Part shown: piece after piece, positions 1 to 9,859 of the stretch
How the letters are laid out: every line of letters starts with the position of its first letter
How positions within the stretch are numbered: position 1 is the stretch's first letter
Assembly: GCF_033025475.1 (NCBI RefSeq)
Contig: NZ_CP130322.1
Span: forward strand, 620,001 to 684,000
Direction of reading: 5' to 3'
From: Sphingomonas sp. C3-2
GTDB lineage: Bacteria; Pseudomonadota; Alphaproteobacteria; Sphingomonadales; Sphingomonadaceae
Length of the DNA: 64,000 bases
The notes under the pieces: generated by a model
Seen by the model: the letters and a program-made list of their open reading frames with translations, nothing else
Database searches by the model: none
What the model was told of the DNA's origin: nothing
Program-made: the position numbers and the translations under genes

Positions 1-738
1 CGCCTTGCGGAGATCCCAGGGGATGCCCGCCGCACGGATCATTGGGCCCGAAAAGCCCCATTTCAGCGCATCTTCCTTGCTCACCGTGCCGATATCGACA
101 TTGCGCTGCTTGAAGATGCGGTTGTCCGCGAACAGCGAAACCGCGTCCTCGAACAGCTTGGGCATGCGGTTGTCCAGCCAGTCGCCGATATCGGCGAGCA
201 GTTCCAGCGGTGCATCCTGGTGGACACCGCCGGGACGGAAATAGGCCGAGTGCATGCGCGCGCCGCTGACGCGTTCGAAGAAGTTGAGGCAATCCTCGCG
301 GATTTCGAACAGCCACAGGTTCGGCGTCATCGCGCCCACGTCCATGACGTGCGCGCCGATGTTGAGCATGTGGTTACAGATGCGCGTCAGTTCGGCGAAG
401 AACACGCGCAGATACTGCGCCCGCAGCGGCACTTCGATGTCGAGCAGCTTTTCGATCGCGAGCACATAGCTGTGCTCCATGCCCAGCGGCGAGCAGTAAT
501 CGAGGCGGTCGAAATAGGGCAGCGCCTGCAGATAGGTCTTGTACTCGATCAGCTTTTCGGTGCCGCGGTGCAGCAGGCCGACATGCGGATCGACGCGTTC
601 GACGATTTCACCGTCAAGCTCCATCACCATGCGCAGCACGCCGTGCGCGGCGGGATGCTGGGGACCGAAGTTGATGGTGTAGTTCTGGATCTCGACTTCG
701 CCGGAAGTCGTCGGTGCGGCTTCGAGTTGCTCAGCCAT
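1..738 (-). CDS. nuoD: NADH-quinone oxidoreductase subunit D (NuoD), 3' part outside window
   Basis: This is the N-terminal 246 codons of the 49-kDa subunit of respiratory complex I; the gene runs off the left edge. The protein starts [20 protein letters not shown] and carries the family signature GPQHPAAHG near residues 25-33, followed by [12 protein letters not shown]. NuoD sits in the peripheral arm and helps form the quinone-binding cavity with NuoB. Its ATG overlaps the nuoC stop by one base (TAATG), so translation is probably coupled. The frame stays open to base 1. Identity is secure from the sequence and from the nuoA-B-C-D order; the C-terminal catalytic residues cannot be examined here. 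Confidence 0.97.
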   Translation of the reverse strand, partial: MAEQLEAAPTTSGEVEIQNYTINFGPQHPAAHGVLRMVMELDGEIVERVDPHVGLLHRGTEKLIEYKTYLQALPYFDRLDYCSPLGMEHSYVLAIEKLLDIEVPLRAQYLRVFFAELTRICNHMLNIGAHVMDVGAMTPNLWLFEIREDCLNFFERVSGARMHSAYFRPGGVHQDAPLELLADIGDWLDNRMPKLFEDAVSLFADNRIFKQRNVDIGTVSKEDALKWGFSGPMIRAAGIPWDLRKA

Positions 739-1361
739 TATTCCTTGCCTCCCGCGGCCTTTTCATCGCCGGGCAGCACATATTCTGCGCCTTCCCAGGG
801 CGACATGAAGTCGAACGAGCGGAAATCCTGTGCCAGCTTGACCGGCTCATAGACCACGCGCTTGGCTTCTTCCGAATAGCGCAGCTCGACATAGCCCGTG
901 AGCGGGAAGTCCTTGCGCTGCGGATGCCCGCGAAAACCGTAATCGGTCAGAATACGACGAAGATCGGCGTTGCCGGTGAACAGCACGCCGTACATGTCGT
1001 ACACTTCGCGCTCCAGCCAGCCCGCAACGGGCCAGATGCCGGTGACGCTCGGCACCGGCTTGTCCTCGTCGGTCCAGACATGAACGCGGATACGATGGTT
1101 CTTCGTCACCGACAAAAGGCAGTAGACGACCTCGAAGCGCTCAGGATTTTCCGGCCAGTCGACGCCGGCGATTTCCATCAGCTGCTGATAGCCGCAGGTT
1201 TCGCGCAGCGCGTCCATCGCCGCCACCAGCGCATCGCGCTGGACGGTGATGGCCACTTCGCCATTCGCCTCGACGCCGTCGACAAATGCCGACCCGATTG
1301 CGGCGCGAACCGCGTCGATCACGCCTTCGTTGCTGGCATATTTTGGTGCACAATTTGCCAT
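738..1361 (-). CDS. nuoC: NADH-quinone oxidoreductase subunit C (NuoC)
   Basis: This is the 30-kDa subunit of complex I, 207 residues from the ATG chosen here. It is a stand-alone NuoC, not the NuoCD fusion of enterobacteria. The family signature is visible: ERE.YDMYGV at about residues 117-125 and GHPQRKDFP at 145-153. A TTG at 1373 would add four residues (MSAD) and overlap nuoB. I prefer the ATG at 1361, directly after the nuoB stop, because [14 protein letters not shown] resembles sphingomonad NuoC N-termini from memory. The gene is coupled at both ends with nuoB and nuoD in one operon. Confidence 0.95.
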   Translation of the reverse strand: MANCAPKYASNEGVIDAVRAAIGSAFVDGVEANGEVAITVQRDALVAAMDALRETCGYQQLMEIAGVDWPENPERFEVVYCLLSVTKNHRIRVHVWTDEDKPVPSVTGIWPVAGWLEREVYDMYGVLFTGNADLRRILTDYGFRGHPQRKDFPLTGYVELRYSEEAKRVVYEPVKLAQDFRSFDFMSPWEGAEYVLPGDEKAAGGKE

Positions 1362-1362
1362 A

Positions 1363-1917
1363 TCAGCGCTCAATCGTCCCCGAACGGCGGATCTTCCGCT
1401 GCAACTGCATCACGCCGTACAGCAGCGCCTCCGCAGTCGGCGGGCAGCCGGGGACATAGATGTCGACCGGAACGACGCGATCACAACCGCGCACCACCGA
1501 ATAGCTATAGTGATAATAGCCGCCACCATTGGCGCAGCTACCCATGGAAATGACGTATTTGGGCTCCGACATCTGGTCGTAGACGCGGCGGAGCGCGGGC
1601 GCCATCTTGTTGCAGAGCGTGCCCGCAACGATCATCACGTCCGACTGGCGCGGCGAGGCGCGCGGCGCGGCGCCGAAGCGCTCAAGGTCGTAACGCGGCA
1701 TGTTGACGTGGATCATTTCCACCGCGCAGCATGCCAGGCCAAAGGTCATCCACCAGAGCGATCCGGTGCGGGCCCATTGGAACAGTTCCTCGGTCGAGGT
1801 AACAAGGAAACCCTTGTCGTTCAGTTCGCCGTTAAGATCGTTGAAGAAAGCCTGATCCGGCGCCGTTCCCGGCGCGGGCATGTTGCTTGCTTCGGCGGGA
1901 TTAAGGATCACTCCCAT
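1363..1917 (-). CDS. nuoB: NADH-quinone oxidoreductase subunit B (NuoB)
   Basis: This is the PSST subunit of complex I (184 residues), which holds iron-sulfur cluster N2, the last electron carrier before ubiquinone. All four N2 ligands are present: adjacent Cys63-Cys64 in LACCAVEM, Cys128 in GSCANGGG and Cys158 in PGCPPT. The start is the ATG at 1917 with AGGGAG upstream. A GTG seven codons earlier (1938) is possible but lies deeper inside nuoA. The gene overlaps the end of nuoA by ten bases and is followed immediately by nuoC, as expected for a translationally coupled nuo operon. Confidence 0.97.
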   Translation of the reverse strand: MGVILNPAEASNMPAPGTAPDQAFFNDLNGELNDKGFLVTSTEELFQWARTGSLWWMTFGLACCAVEMIHVNMPRYDLERFGAAPRASPRQSDVMIVAGTLCNKMAPALRRVYDQMSEPKYVISMGSCANGGGYYHYSYSVVRGCDRVVPVDIYVPGCPPTAEALLYGVMQLQRKIRRSGTIER

Positions 1918-2282
1918 TCCAGCGCTCCCTTCTTCCACGCATAAACAAGGCCGAGCGCAAGCTCGCCCAGGAATATCATCATGGCGGCCCAGCCGGCCCA
2001 GCCAATTTCACCCAGCGAAACTGCCCAGGGGAACAGGAACGCCGCTTCGAGATCGAAGATGATGAAAAGGATCGCCACCAGATAGAAGCGCACGTCGAAC
2101 TGGCTGCGCGAATCTTCGAATGCGGGGAAACCGCATTCATATTCGGCAAGCTTGTCGGGACTAGGCTTATGGCTTCCGGTGAGTCGGGACACCGCCATGG
2201 GCGCAAAGACGAATACGCCCGAAAGGACGATTGCCACCCCGAGAAAAAGCAGGATGGGCAGATATTGCGACAGGTCGACCAA
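1908..2282 (-). CDS. nuoA: NADH-quinone oxidoreductase subunit A (NuoA)
   Basis: This is a small membrane subunit of complex I, 124 residues. Three hydrophobic spans lie at about residues 8-30, 66-88 and 96-116. The loop carries the conserved KLAEYECGF (45-52) and FDVRFY (62-67) motifs near the quinone channel. The reading frame extends about 100 codons further upstream, but that extension has no NuoA character and crosses the intergenic region. I place the start at a TTG (2282, protein beginning MVDLSQYLP), which gives the normal family length of about 120. No ATG lies nearby, so the start codon is inferred from family length. It is the first gene of the nuo operon. Confidence 0.93.
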   Translation of the reverse strand: MVDLSQYLPILLFLGVAIVLSGVFVFAPMAVSRLTGSHKPSPDKLAEYECGFPAFEDSRSQFDVRFYLVAILFIIFDLEAAFLFPWAVSLGEIGWAGWAAMMIFLGELALGLVYAWKKGALEWE

Positions 2283-2471
2283 GGGACTCTCGTTACAGTC
2301 AGAGTTTGATGGGGCGGCTTTAGGACTGCGGGCCGCGAAGGGCAAGGCTGCGGCGGCTGAGAATGATTCGCAAATAGCCGGTTTTCCAACCTTTTGTCGG
2401 TGGCAAAGTTCCGTTGACTCGCGAAATTTAGCGGAACAGGGTCGCCGCTTCACGTTACCTAAGGGGAATCC

Positions 2472-2945
2472 ATGTCTTTGAAATATTTCGCAGCTGCAGC
2501 ACTGGCCGCCTGCGCGCTGGTGCCGGGCACCGGTTTTGCCCAGATGATCTCGGCCAAGGAGCCGGCCAAGATGGTCTCGCTGCTGCAAAAGAAGGGATAC
2601 CGCGCAGAGATCGAAACCGATGAAAGCGGCACGCGCATTCGCTCCGCCGACTCAGGCCGCAATTTCACGATTTTCTTCATGAGTTGCGACGATCAGGAAA
2701 AGAACTGCACCACCATCCAGTTCTATGCCGGCTTCAGCGATCTCAAGAGCACGCAGCTGTCGCAGATCAACGAGTGGAACAAAACCCGTCGCTTTGCGCG
2801 CGCCTATATCGATGGTGAGGGCGATCCGGTCATCGAGATGGACGTGGATCTCGATTTCAACGGAATTCCGGAAGAGAACTTCATGGCGAATCTCGAAATT
2901 TTCACGGATTCGCTGTCGGCCTATGTGCCGTTCCTCAAGGAATGA
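2472..2945 (+). CDS. YbjN-domain protein with signal peptide
   Basis: This is a 157-residue protein with a clear signal peptide ([14 protein letters not shown], hydrophobic to about residue 20, likely cleavage after GFA23). The mature part has the alternating strand/helix pattern of YbjN-type sensory-transduction-regulator domains, for example [12 protein letters not shown] and an acidic helix ending [14 protein letters not shown]. YbjN domains resemble type III secretion chaperone folds and their function is poorly defined; a periplasmic role is inferred from the leader. AAGGGG lies seven bases before the ATG. It is divergent from nuoA, sharing a 189-bp intergenic region. Confidence 0.8.
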   Translation: MSLKYFAAAALAACALVPGTGFAQMISAKEPAKMVSLLQKKGYRAEIETDESGTRIRSADSGRNFTIFFMSCDDQEKNCTTIQFYAGFSDLKSTQLSQINEWNKTRRFARAYIDGEGDPVIEMDVDLDFNGIPEENFMANLEIFTDSLSAYVPFLKE

Positions 2946-2987
2946 GGCCATGGCGCGCGCCCCGGATCACCGGGGCGCACGCAACGA

Positions 2988-3806
2988 TCAGCGCGCCTTG
3001 AGCGCGTTTGCGACGAGCTTGTGCAGCTTCGAATGCAGCGCGTCATTCGCCGCCAGAACCTGCTTGCGCTCCATCGCGCGGTCGGCGCCGCGATAATCGG
3101 AAACAAAGCCGCCTGCCTCGCGCACGAGCAGGATGCCTGCGGCGACGTCCCAGGGCTGCAGCCCGCTTTCCCAGAAGCCGTCATACCGGCCGGCCGCCAC
3201 CCAGGCGAGGTCGAGCGCGGCTGAACCAAAGCGGCGAATACCGGCAACCTCGGGCGCAACCGCCGCAAAGATGCGAGTCCATTCGTCGAAATCGCCATGA
3301 CCAAGGAACGGAATCCCGGTCGAGATCAGTGCTTCGTCAAGGTGGCGGCGCGACGAGACGCGCAGGCGCTGGTCCTGCAGCCACGCGCCCCGGCCCTTTT
3401 CGGCCCAGAAGCTTTCGTCGGTGAGCGGCTGATAGATCAGCGCGCTGGTCACTTCGCGCGTGCCATTGGGGCGCGGTTCTTCCACCGCGATCGAGATCGC
3501 GAAGTGCGGAATCCCGTGCAAAAAGTTTGACGTCCCATCAAGTGGATCGACGATCCAGCGCGGCTTGGTCGGGTCACCGGCGATTTCGCCGCCTTCCTCG
3601 AGCAGGAAGCCCCAATCCGGGCGCGCCTTCAGCAATTCGTCGTACAGCGTGCGCTCGGCCCGCTGGTCGGCCATCGACACGAAGTCGGCCGGCCCCTTTT
3701 TCGAGACCTGGAGGTGCTGCACCTCGTTGAAGTCGCGTCGCAGCCGGGGCGCGGCCTTGCGGGCTGCGCGTTCCATGACGGTGAGGACGCCGGAATGGGA
3801 AACCAA
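2988..3806 (-). CDS. Inositol monophosphatase family protein
   Basis: This is a metal-dependent sugar/inositol phosphatase of the IMPase/SuhB family, 272 residues. The metal-binding motifs are intact: LLEEGGE at about 68-74, WIVDPLDGTSNF with Asp87 and Asp90, and PWDVAAG with Asp220. The frame is open further upstream, but that stretch shows no family character. I chose the TTG at 3806 (MVSHSGVLTVMERAARK) because GGAGAA lies just before it and the protein then matches family length. It follows efp on the same strand after 76 bp. The true substrate (inositol phosphate, histidinol phosphate or PAP) cannot be told from sequence alone. Confidence 0.9.
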   Translation of the reverse strand: MVSHSGVLTVMERAARKAAPRLRRDFNEVQHLQVSKKGPADFVSMADQRAERTLYDELLKARPDWGFLLEEGGEIAGDPTKPRWIVDPLDGTSNFLHGIPHFAISIAVEEPRPNGTREVTSALIYQPLTDESFWAEKGRGAWLQDQRLRVSSRRHLDEALISTGIPFLGHGDFDEWTRIFAAVAPEVAGIRRFGSAALDLAWVAAGRYDGFWESGLQPWDVAAGILLVREAGGFVSDYRGADRAMERKQVLAANDALHSKLHKLVANALKAR

Positions 3807-3882
3807 GTCAATTCTCCGTTGGTGCGGGCAGGAACCCGAATTTTTCGCGCCCCTGCCCGTAACTATCAAGCCGGCCGAAAGA

Positions 3883-4446
3883 TCAGTCGGCGCGCTTTAC
3901 ATATGCTTGTTCGTAAACGTCGACGATGACGCGGGTGCCCGAGGTGATGTGCGGCGGCACCATGATGCGCACGCCATTGTCGAGAAGCGCGGGCTTGTAC
4001 GACGACGAGGCGGTCTGCCCCTTCACCACGGCATCGGCTTCGACGATGGTCGCTTCGATCTGATCGGGCAGCTGCACCGAGATCGGCTTTTCGTCGTACA
4101 GTTCCATGACAACGTCCATGCCGTCCTGCAGGAAGGCAGCCGCATCACCGAGCAGGTCGCGCGGCAGCGTGATCTGGTCGTAGGTATCCTTGTCCATGAA
4201 GGTCAGCTCTTCACCATCGGCGAACAGGAACTGGAAATCCTTCGTGTCGAGACGCACGCGCTCCACCGTTTCAGCCGAACGGAAGCGGACGTTGTTCTTG
4301 CGGCCGTCGATGAGATTCTTCATCTCGACCTGCATGAATGCGCCGCCCTTGCCGGGCTGGGTGTGCTGAATTTTCACGGCACGCCAGATGCCGCCTTCAT
4401 ACTCGATGATATTGCCGGGACGAATGTCCACGCCACTGATCTTCAT
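3883..4446 (-). CDS. efp: Translation elongation factor P
   Basis: EF-P binds between the P and E sites of the ribosome and relieves stalling at polyproline stretches. The 187-residue protein has the three-domain layout and the expected domain I loop PGKGGAF, with Lys33 at the tip, the position modified in many bacteria. The domain ends [15 protein letters not shown]. No EpmA/EpmB-type modification genes are seen in this window. It lies between an outer-membrane protein gene upstream and the IMPase-family gene downstream, all on the minus strand. Confidence 0.97.
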   Translation of the reverse strand: MKISGVDIRPGNIIEYEGGIWRAVKIQHTQPGKGGAFMQVEMKNLIDGRKNNVRFRSAETVERVRLDTKDFQFLFADGEELTFMDKDTYDQITLPRDLLGDAAAFLQDGMDVVMELYDEKPISVQLPDQIEATIVEADAVVKGQTASSSYKPALLDNGVRIMVPPHITSGTRVIVDVYEQAYVKRAD

Positions 4447-4530
4447 GGGTGTTCTCGCATGTCAAAGAAAATTGCCGTCGCGCTCTATAGTGTGCCGAGA
4501 AATCTGGCAAGCGGGGCGCGATGATCGCCA

Positions 4531-5355
4531 TCAAAAGTGGTATCTGGCGCCGATGAGCCCGCCAGAGAGCGCGGCGTCGAAAATAAAGCCATCGCGGCTG
4601 CGGTAATCGACGGCCAGATGACGGTATCCGACTCCCAATACCCAGTGCCGGTCGAGATGGTAGCTGACCGATCCCGCAAGCCCCAGCATCCAGTCCGAAG
4701 CGATCCCGAAACCGCCCGTGGATGCGCCGAACTCCACCGACCAGCGGGGTGCGAGCTTGGCCGCCATCTGAATCCCGACCACCGGGTCCACCCATTGCTT
4801 GCGCGCCTTGGTCTGGAGCGAGAGCGCAGGGATCGGCGATTTCAGGTCGATCTCGGTTTCCATCGACCAGGCCCGCACCCCCGCTACCGCCTGCACGGTG
4901 ATCGGGCCGGGCGGGGTCAGCACATAACCCGCGCTCAACAACCCGCTAAAGGTTTCGTTGCGCACATTGACACCGGTGAACAAAGGCGACGGGATCTCTT
5001 CGCTCGTCCGGATGCGCGCATAATAGACATCGGCAAAAATGACGAGGTTTTCGCGCCGCGCCGCCACGCTGCCGATGATCCCGAAGCTCAGATCCCGAAC
5101 AACGTCCTTGAACGACATGTCGACATCGACCGCTGGCAGCCCCGGCAGGGTCGCCGCCCTGCCCTTCATCCCGGCGGACCAGATATAGGGGGCAACCTCA
5201 ACCCGCCAGCGGCTCCGATCCTGTGGCTGTTCGGATGCCGGCAACACCGCCGGATCGATGTCCGTCACCGGCACATCCTGAATTTCGGGCGTGCCCGGAA
5301 TGTCGCCCGATGCGTGCGCCGCAATGCTCATCGACATCGCGGCCAGCACGACCAT
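4531..5355 (-). CDS. Putative outer-membrane beta-barrel protein
   Basis: This is a 274-residue protein with an N-terminal hydrophobic leader (MVVLAAMSMSIAAHA, cleavage likely near residue 15) and a body rich in alternating aromatic/polar strands. It ends GLIGARYHF with a terminal Phe, the usual signal for outer-membrane barrel insertion. I recognise no specific family; it resembles generic small barrel proteins (OmpW/OmpA-like). In-frame codons upstream of the ATG encode a basic stretch (IFKRCCTA) that would make a better leader, so an unusual upstream start cannot be excluded. It lies 41 bp after thiE on the same strand. Confidence 0.65.
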   Translation of the reverse strand: MVVLAAMSMSIAAHASGDIPGTPEIQDVPVTDIDPAVLPASEQPQDRSRWRVEVAPYIWSAGMKGRAATLPGLPAVDVDMSFKDVVRDLSFGIIGSVAARRENLVIFADVYYARIRTSEEIPSPLFTGVNVRNETFSGLLSAGYVLTPPGPITVQAVAGVRAWSMETEIDLKSPIPALSLQTKARKQWVDPVVGIQMAAKLAPRWSVEFGASTGGFGIASDWMLGLAGSVSYHLDRHWVLGVGYRHLAVDYRSRDGFIFDAALSGGLIGARYHF

Positions 5356-5396
5356 GGCGGTGCAACACCGCTTGAAAATCAGAGGGGATAGCCCCC

Positions 5397-6086
5397 TCAG
5401 CTGAGAACTCCCGCGAATTTCTTGATTGCGGCGGCGGGCCCATCGGGATCGTTCCAGACAGCACCCGATACGGCGAGGAAATCGGCCCCGGCCTCAACCA
5501 ACGGACGCGCATTGTCCGGCGTGATGCCGCCAATGGCGACGCAGGGCAGTTCGAACAGCGTGACCCACCAGCTCAGGATTGCGGGTTCGGGCCGGTGTTC
5601 GGTTTCCTTGGTCGTGGTCGGGTAGAATGCGCCGAAGGCGACATAATCGGCGCCGGTTTCGCCGGCCTCCATCGCCAGATGGCGGCTGTCGTGGCACGTC
5701 ACGCCAATCTGCGCATCACGCCCAAGCGCCTCGCGCGCTTCACGCGGATCGCCATCACCCTGCCCCAGATGCACGCCGTCCGCGCCCAGTCGCTTGGCGA
5801 GCGAGATGCTGTCGTTGACGATGAACGCCACTTCATGTGCGTTGCAGATTTTCTGCAGCGGCTCGGCAATGCGGACGATCGCATGTTCGTTGAGGAGCGG
5901 ATCCTTGATCCGCAGCTGAAAGGCCGCGACGGGCCCGGCCGACAATGCGGCCTCAAGCTGCTCTGCAAAGCCTTCATCGATCTTGGGCGGAGAGATCAGG
6001 TACAGCTGGCAGGCGGGGCGCCGGGGATCGCGTTCGAAGCGGCCGGCAAAATTCGGGTCCAGGCGAAGGTCGTCATCGTCAATCAT
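5397..6086 (-). CDS. thiE: Thiamine phosphate synthase
   Basis: ThiE joins the pyrimidine diphosphate (HMP-PP) and thiazole phosphate moieties to make thiamine monophosphate in the cytoplasm. In 229 residues the TIM-barrel motifs are present: FQLRIKD at about 56-62, VND (90-92), GVHLGQGD (104-111), a GVTCHDS loop near 128-134, GAFYPTTTK (152-160) and the phosphate-binding AIGGITPDNA. The N-terminus is about 25 residues longer than compact ThiE proteins and very acidic (MIDDDD). It lies after fba on the same strand, but a terminator-like hairpin separates them. Confidence 0.92.
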   Translation of the reverse strand: MIDDDDLRLDPNFAGRFERDPRRPACQLYLISPPKIDEGFAEQLEAALSAGPVAAFQLRIKDPLLNEHAIVRIAEPLQKICNAHEVAFIVNDSISLAKRLGADGVHLGQGDGDPREAREALGRDAQIGVTCHDSRHLAMEAGETGADYVAFGAFYPTTTKETEHRPEPAILSWWVTLFELPCVAIGGITPDNARPLVEAGADFLAVSGAVWNDPDGPAAAIKKFAGVLS

Positions 6087-6102
6087 GATGACGCCCTAGC
6101 GC

Positions 6103-6132
6103 AAAATGCCACCCCCGCGAAAGCGGGGATGG
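6103..6132 (-). terminator. Rho-independent terminator after fba
   Basis: Read on the minus strand, directly after fba, a stem with arms TGCCATCCCCGC and GCGGGGGTGGCA closes on a short TTTC loop and is followed by TTTTG. It would end the fba transcript before thiE. The same core (CCCCGC-GAAA-GCGGGG) is a common dispersed hairpin in sphingomonad genomes, so it may also be a repeat copy. Confidence 0.7.
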
Positions 6133-6149
6133 CAATTTGAACGAAAGGC

Positions 6150-7064
6150 TTATTCTTCGCCCTTGTAGATGCGGACGAGCTTGTCGAGCATCGCCAGCGC
6201 TTCACCACGTTCGCGCTGGAACGTGTTGCGGCCGATGATCGAGCCGTTCCCGCCGCCGTCGCGGATGTCGATCGCGTCCTGATAGACTGCGTCGGCGCCC
6301 TTGGCCGCGCCGCCCGAGAAAACGACGATGCGACGGCCGTTGAAGCATGCCTTCACGACGTGCTTCACGCGGTCCGACTGCTTCGACCAGTCAGTGCCGG
6401 CATAGGCCTTCTTGGCGTCTTCCTGTTCGATGTGATCGCTGGGCAGCTTCACCTTGATGATGTGCGCGCCGAGCAGCGCCGCCATGTGCGCGGCATAGGC
6501 ACCGACGTCGAGCGCCAGTTCACCCGACTTGGGCAGATTGCCGCCACGCGGGTACGACCACAGCACGGTGGCAATGCCGACCGACTTTGCTTCGGCGGAC
6601 AGTTCCTTGATTTCTTCCATCATGTCGAAGCAGTCTTCGCTGCCCGGATAGATGGTGAAACCGATGGCCGAGCAGCCGAGACGCAGCGCGTCTTCGACGC
6701 TGCCGGTGAGCGCCTGGTTCGCGCCGCCGGCCCAGCTGTTCGAGCTGTTGAGCTTCAGGATGGTCGGGATCTGGCCGGCAAAGGTGTCGGCGCCCGCTTC
6801 GAGCATGCCGAGCGGGGCGGCATAGGCCGAAAGGCCTGCGTCGATCGCCATCTGGTAATGGTAGTGCGGGTCGTAAGCCGGTTCGTTGACCGCAAAGCTG
6901 CGCGCCGGGCCATGTTCGAAGCCCTGATCGACCGGCAGGATGATGAGCTTGCCCGTGCCGCCGAGGCGGCCCTGCATCAGGATGCGGGCCAGATTGGCCT
7001 TCACACCCGGATTGTCGCTTTCATATTTCGACAGAATGTCCCGTACGACAGGCGTCATGCTCAT
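6150..7064 (-). CDS. fba: Class I fructose-bisphosphate aldolase (DhnA/FbaB type)
   Basis: This enzyme cleaves fructose 1,6-bisphosphate to dihydroxyacetone phosphate and glyceraldehyde 3-phosphate in glycolysis and runs the reverse in gluconeogenesis. It has 304 residues. The DhnA-type features are LIILPVDQGFEHGP (40-53), IGFTIYPGS (about 134-142) and IIKVKLPSD, where Lys204 is the likely Schiff-base lysine. The start is the ATG at 7064 with GGAGG five bases upstream; the longer open frame to 7169 has no such site. It is the last gene of the tkt-gap-pgk-VOC-fba series and is followed by a terminator. Confidence 0.95.
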   Translation of the reverse strand: MSMTPVVRDILSKYESDNPGVKANLARILMQGRLGGTGKLIILPVDQGFEHGPARSFAVNEPAYDPHYHYQMAIDAGLSAYAAPLGMLEAGADTFAGQIPTILKLNSSNSWAGGANQALTGSVEDALRLGCSAIGFTIYPGSEDCFDMMEEIKELSAEAKSVGIATVLWSYPRGGNLPKSGELALDVGAYAAHMAALLGAHIIKVKLPSDHIEQEDAKKAYAGTDWSKQSDRVKHVVKACFNGRRIVVFSGGAAKGADAVYQDAIDIRDGGGNGSIIGRNTFQRERGEALAMLDKLVRIYKGEE

Positions 7065-7197
7065 TTTTCCTCCAATCGGATGATAGCCTTGTTTCTCGCG
7101 CGCGCTGTTAGGCCAAGGACGTTCCAAGGGCAACTCTTGCGCGGCGGGAAGTGGATGCAAATCGGTCAAGCGCCGCGGCGGTTTTTACGCAAGTGTT

Positions 7198-7620
7198 TCA
7201 AACCGCGCGGCTGGGCGGCCATGGCGGGCCTTTCAGCTCCAGATGATTTCCCTCCGGGTCGGTCAGATAGATGCTCGGCCCCTCGCCTTCCGCGCCGTAG
7301 CGCGAAACAATCTCGACCTCGGTTATACCGTGGCGGGCAAGATGCGCGCGGATCGCCTGCTCGTCCCAGGGCAGTACGCGAAAACAGACATGGTCGATAT
7401 TATGGCCTTCGCGGCCCGGCGCCGCGCCGCCCATCCGGCCAAGCTTGCCGGAAACGGGGATAAGGTCGATCAGCGCATTGCCGATGCGCAGCTGATACAG
7501 ATCGACCGCTTCCTGATATTTCTCGAAACGCGCGCCCAACACATCGGTGTAGAAGCGCGCCATCGTCTCGAGATCATGGACCCGGAACACGACATGATCG
7601 ATGTCCCGGATCGTGATCAT
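7198..7620 (-). CDS. VOC (glyoxalase/bleomycin-resistance) family protein
   Basis: This is a 140-residue vicinal-oxygen-chelate protein with the paired beta-alpha-beta-beta-beta modules: IRDIDHVVFRV...FYTDVLG at the N-terminus and HNIDHVCFRV...SIYLTDPEGNHLELKG at the C-terminus. Candidate metal ligands are His9, the His of IDHVCF and the Glu of HLELKG, so an active metalloenzyme is plausible. The ATG lies one base after the pgk stop, so the two are very likely co-translated. This position inside a glycolytic cluster suggests a link to methylglyoxal or another triose by-product, but the substrate is not shown by sequence. Confidence 0.85.
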   Translation of the reverse strand: MITIRDIDHVVFRVHDLETMARFYTDVLGARFEKYQEAVDLYQLRIGNALIDLIPVSGKLGRMGGAAPGREGHNIDHVCFRVLPWDEQAIRAHLARHGITEVEIVSRYGAEGEGPSIYLTDPEGNHLELKGPPWPPSRAV

Positions 7621-7621
7621 C

Positions 7622-8818
7622 TTACTTCTCCAGCGCCGTCACGCCGGGCAGTTCCTTGCCTTCCATCCATTCAAGGAAGGCGCCGCCCGCGGTGGAGACA
7701 AAGGTGAAATCCCCCGCAACACCCGCATGGTTGAGCGCGGCCACGGTATCGCCGCCGCCTGCGACGGAAACCAGCGAACCTTCTTTGGTGAGCGCAGCCG
7801 CCGTCTTGGCCAGCGCCACGGTCGCCGCATCGAAGGGCTCGATTTCGAAGGCGCCCATCGGGCCGTTCCACACCAGCGTGCGGCAGGTCTTGAGCACATC
7901 GCCCAGTGCTTCGGCCGCCGCCGGGCCGACGTCGAGGATCATCTCGTCGGCGGCCACCTCGTGGACGTTCACGGTGCGCGTCGGCGGGTTCGCGGCGAAT
8001 TCCTTCGAAACCACGACGTCATAGGGAAGGTGCACGGTGCAATCCGCCGCATCGGCCGCGTCCAGAATGGCTTCGGCGGTATCCTTCAGATCATGCTCGC
8101 ACAGCGACTTGCCCACATCCACTCCGCGCGCGGCAAGGAAAGTGTTGGCCATGCCGCCGCCGATGATCAGGTGATCGACCTTGGCCACCATCTGCTTCAG
8201 CACGTCGAGCTTGGTCGATACCTTGGCGCCGCCAACCACGGCCGCAACCGGGCTCTCGGGCGTGCCCAGCGCCTTTTCCAGCGCATCCAGCTCGGCCTGC
8301 ATCGAGCGGCCGGCAAAGGCGGGCAGACGATGCGCGAGGCCTTCGGTCGACACATGCGCGCGGTGCGCAGCCGAGAAGGCATCGTTCACATACAGATCGC
8401 CCAGCTTCGCCATCGCATCGGCAAGCGCGGGGTCGTTCTTTTCCTCACCCGCATGGAAACGGGTATTTTCGAGGATGGCGATATCGCCGCCCTTGAGGGC
8501 GGCAACCGCCGCCTCGGCCTCAGCCCCCTGGCAGTCCGCAATGAACTGCACCGGGCGGCCGAGAACCGCGGCATAGGGTTCGGTGAGCATCGCGAGCGAC
8601 ATGTCGTCGCGACGTTCCCCCTTCGGTCGTCCGAAATGCGCGAGGATCAGGACGATCGCGCCCTTGTCCGCAAGTTCGGTGACGGTGGCGAGCGTGGCAC
8701 GCAGCCGCGTATCGTCGGTCACCTTGCCATCGGCCATCGGTACATTGAGATCCTCGCGAACAAGCACGCGCTTGCCGGCGATGTCACCCATGTCGTCGAG
8801 AGTCCTGAAATTCCTCAC
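7622..8818 (-). CDS. pgk: Phosphoglycerate kinase
   Basis: This enzyme transfers phosphate between 1,3-bisphosphoglycerate and ADP in glycolysis/gluconeogenesis. The 398-residue protein is full length. Family motifs include [13 protein letters not shown] (15-27), [11 protein letters not shown], and the nucleotide-binding end [10 protein letters not shown] and [11 protein letters not shown]. It lies 17 bp after gap and overlaps almost directly with the VOC gene downstream. The run tkt-gap-pgk-fba is a common alphaproteobacterial arrangement for triose and pentose metabolism. Confidence 0.98.
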   Translation of the reverse strand: MRNFRTLDDMGDIAGKRVLVREDLNVPMADGKVTDDTRLRATLATVTELADKGAIVLILAHFGRPKGERRDDMSLAMLTEPYAAVLGRPVQFIADCQGAEAEAAVAALKGGDIAILENTRFHAGEEKNDPALADAMAKLGDLYVNDAFSAAHRAHVSTEGLAHRLPAFAGRSMQAELDALEKALGTPESPVAAVVGGAKVSTKLDVLKQMVAKVDHLIIGGGMANTFLAARGVDVGKSLCEHDLKDTAEAILDAADAADCTVHLPYDVVVSKEFAANPPTRTVNVHEVAADEMILDVGPAAAEALGDVLKTCRTLVWNGPMGAFEIEPFDAATVALAKTAAALTKEGSLVSVAGGGDTVAALNHAGVAGDFTFVSTAGGAFLEWMEGKELPGVTALEK

Positions 8819-8835
8819 GCTTTATCCTCCGACGC

Positions 8836-9843
<1,008 letters not shown>

Positions 9844-9859
9844 GTGCGTAGCTCCTTGC

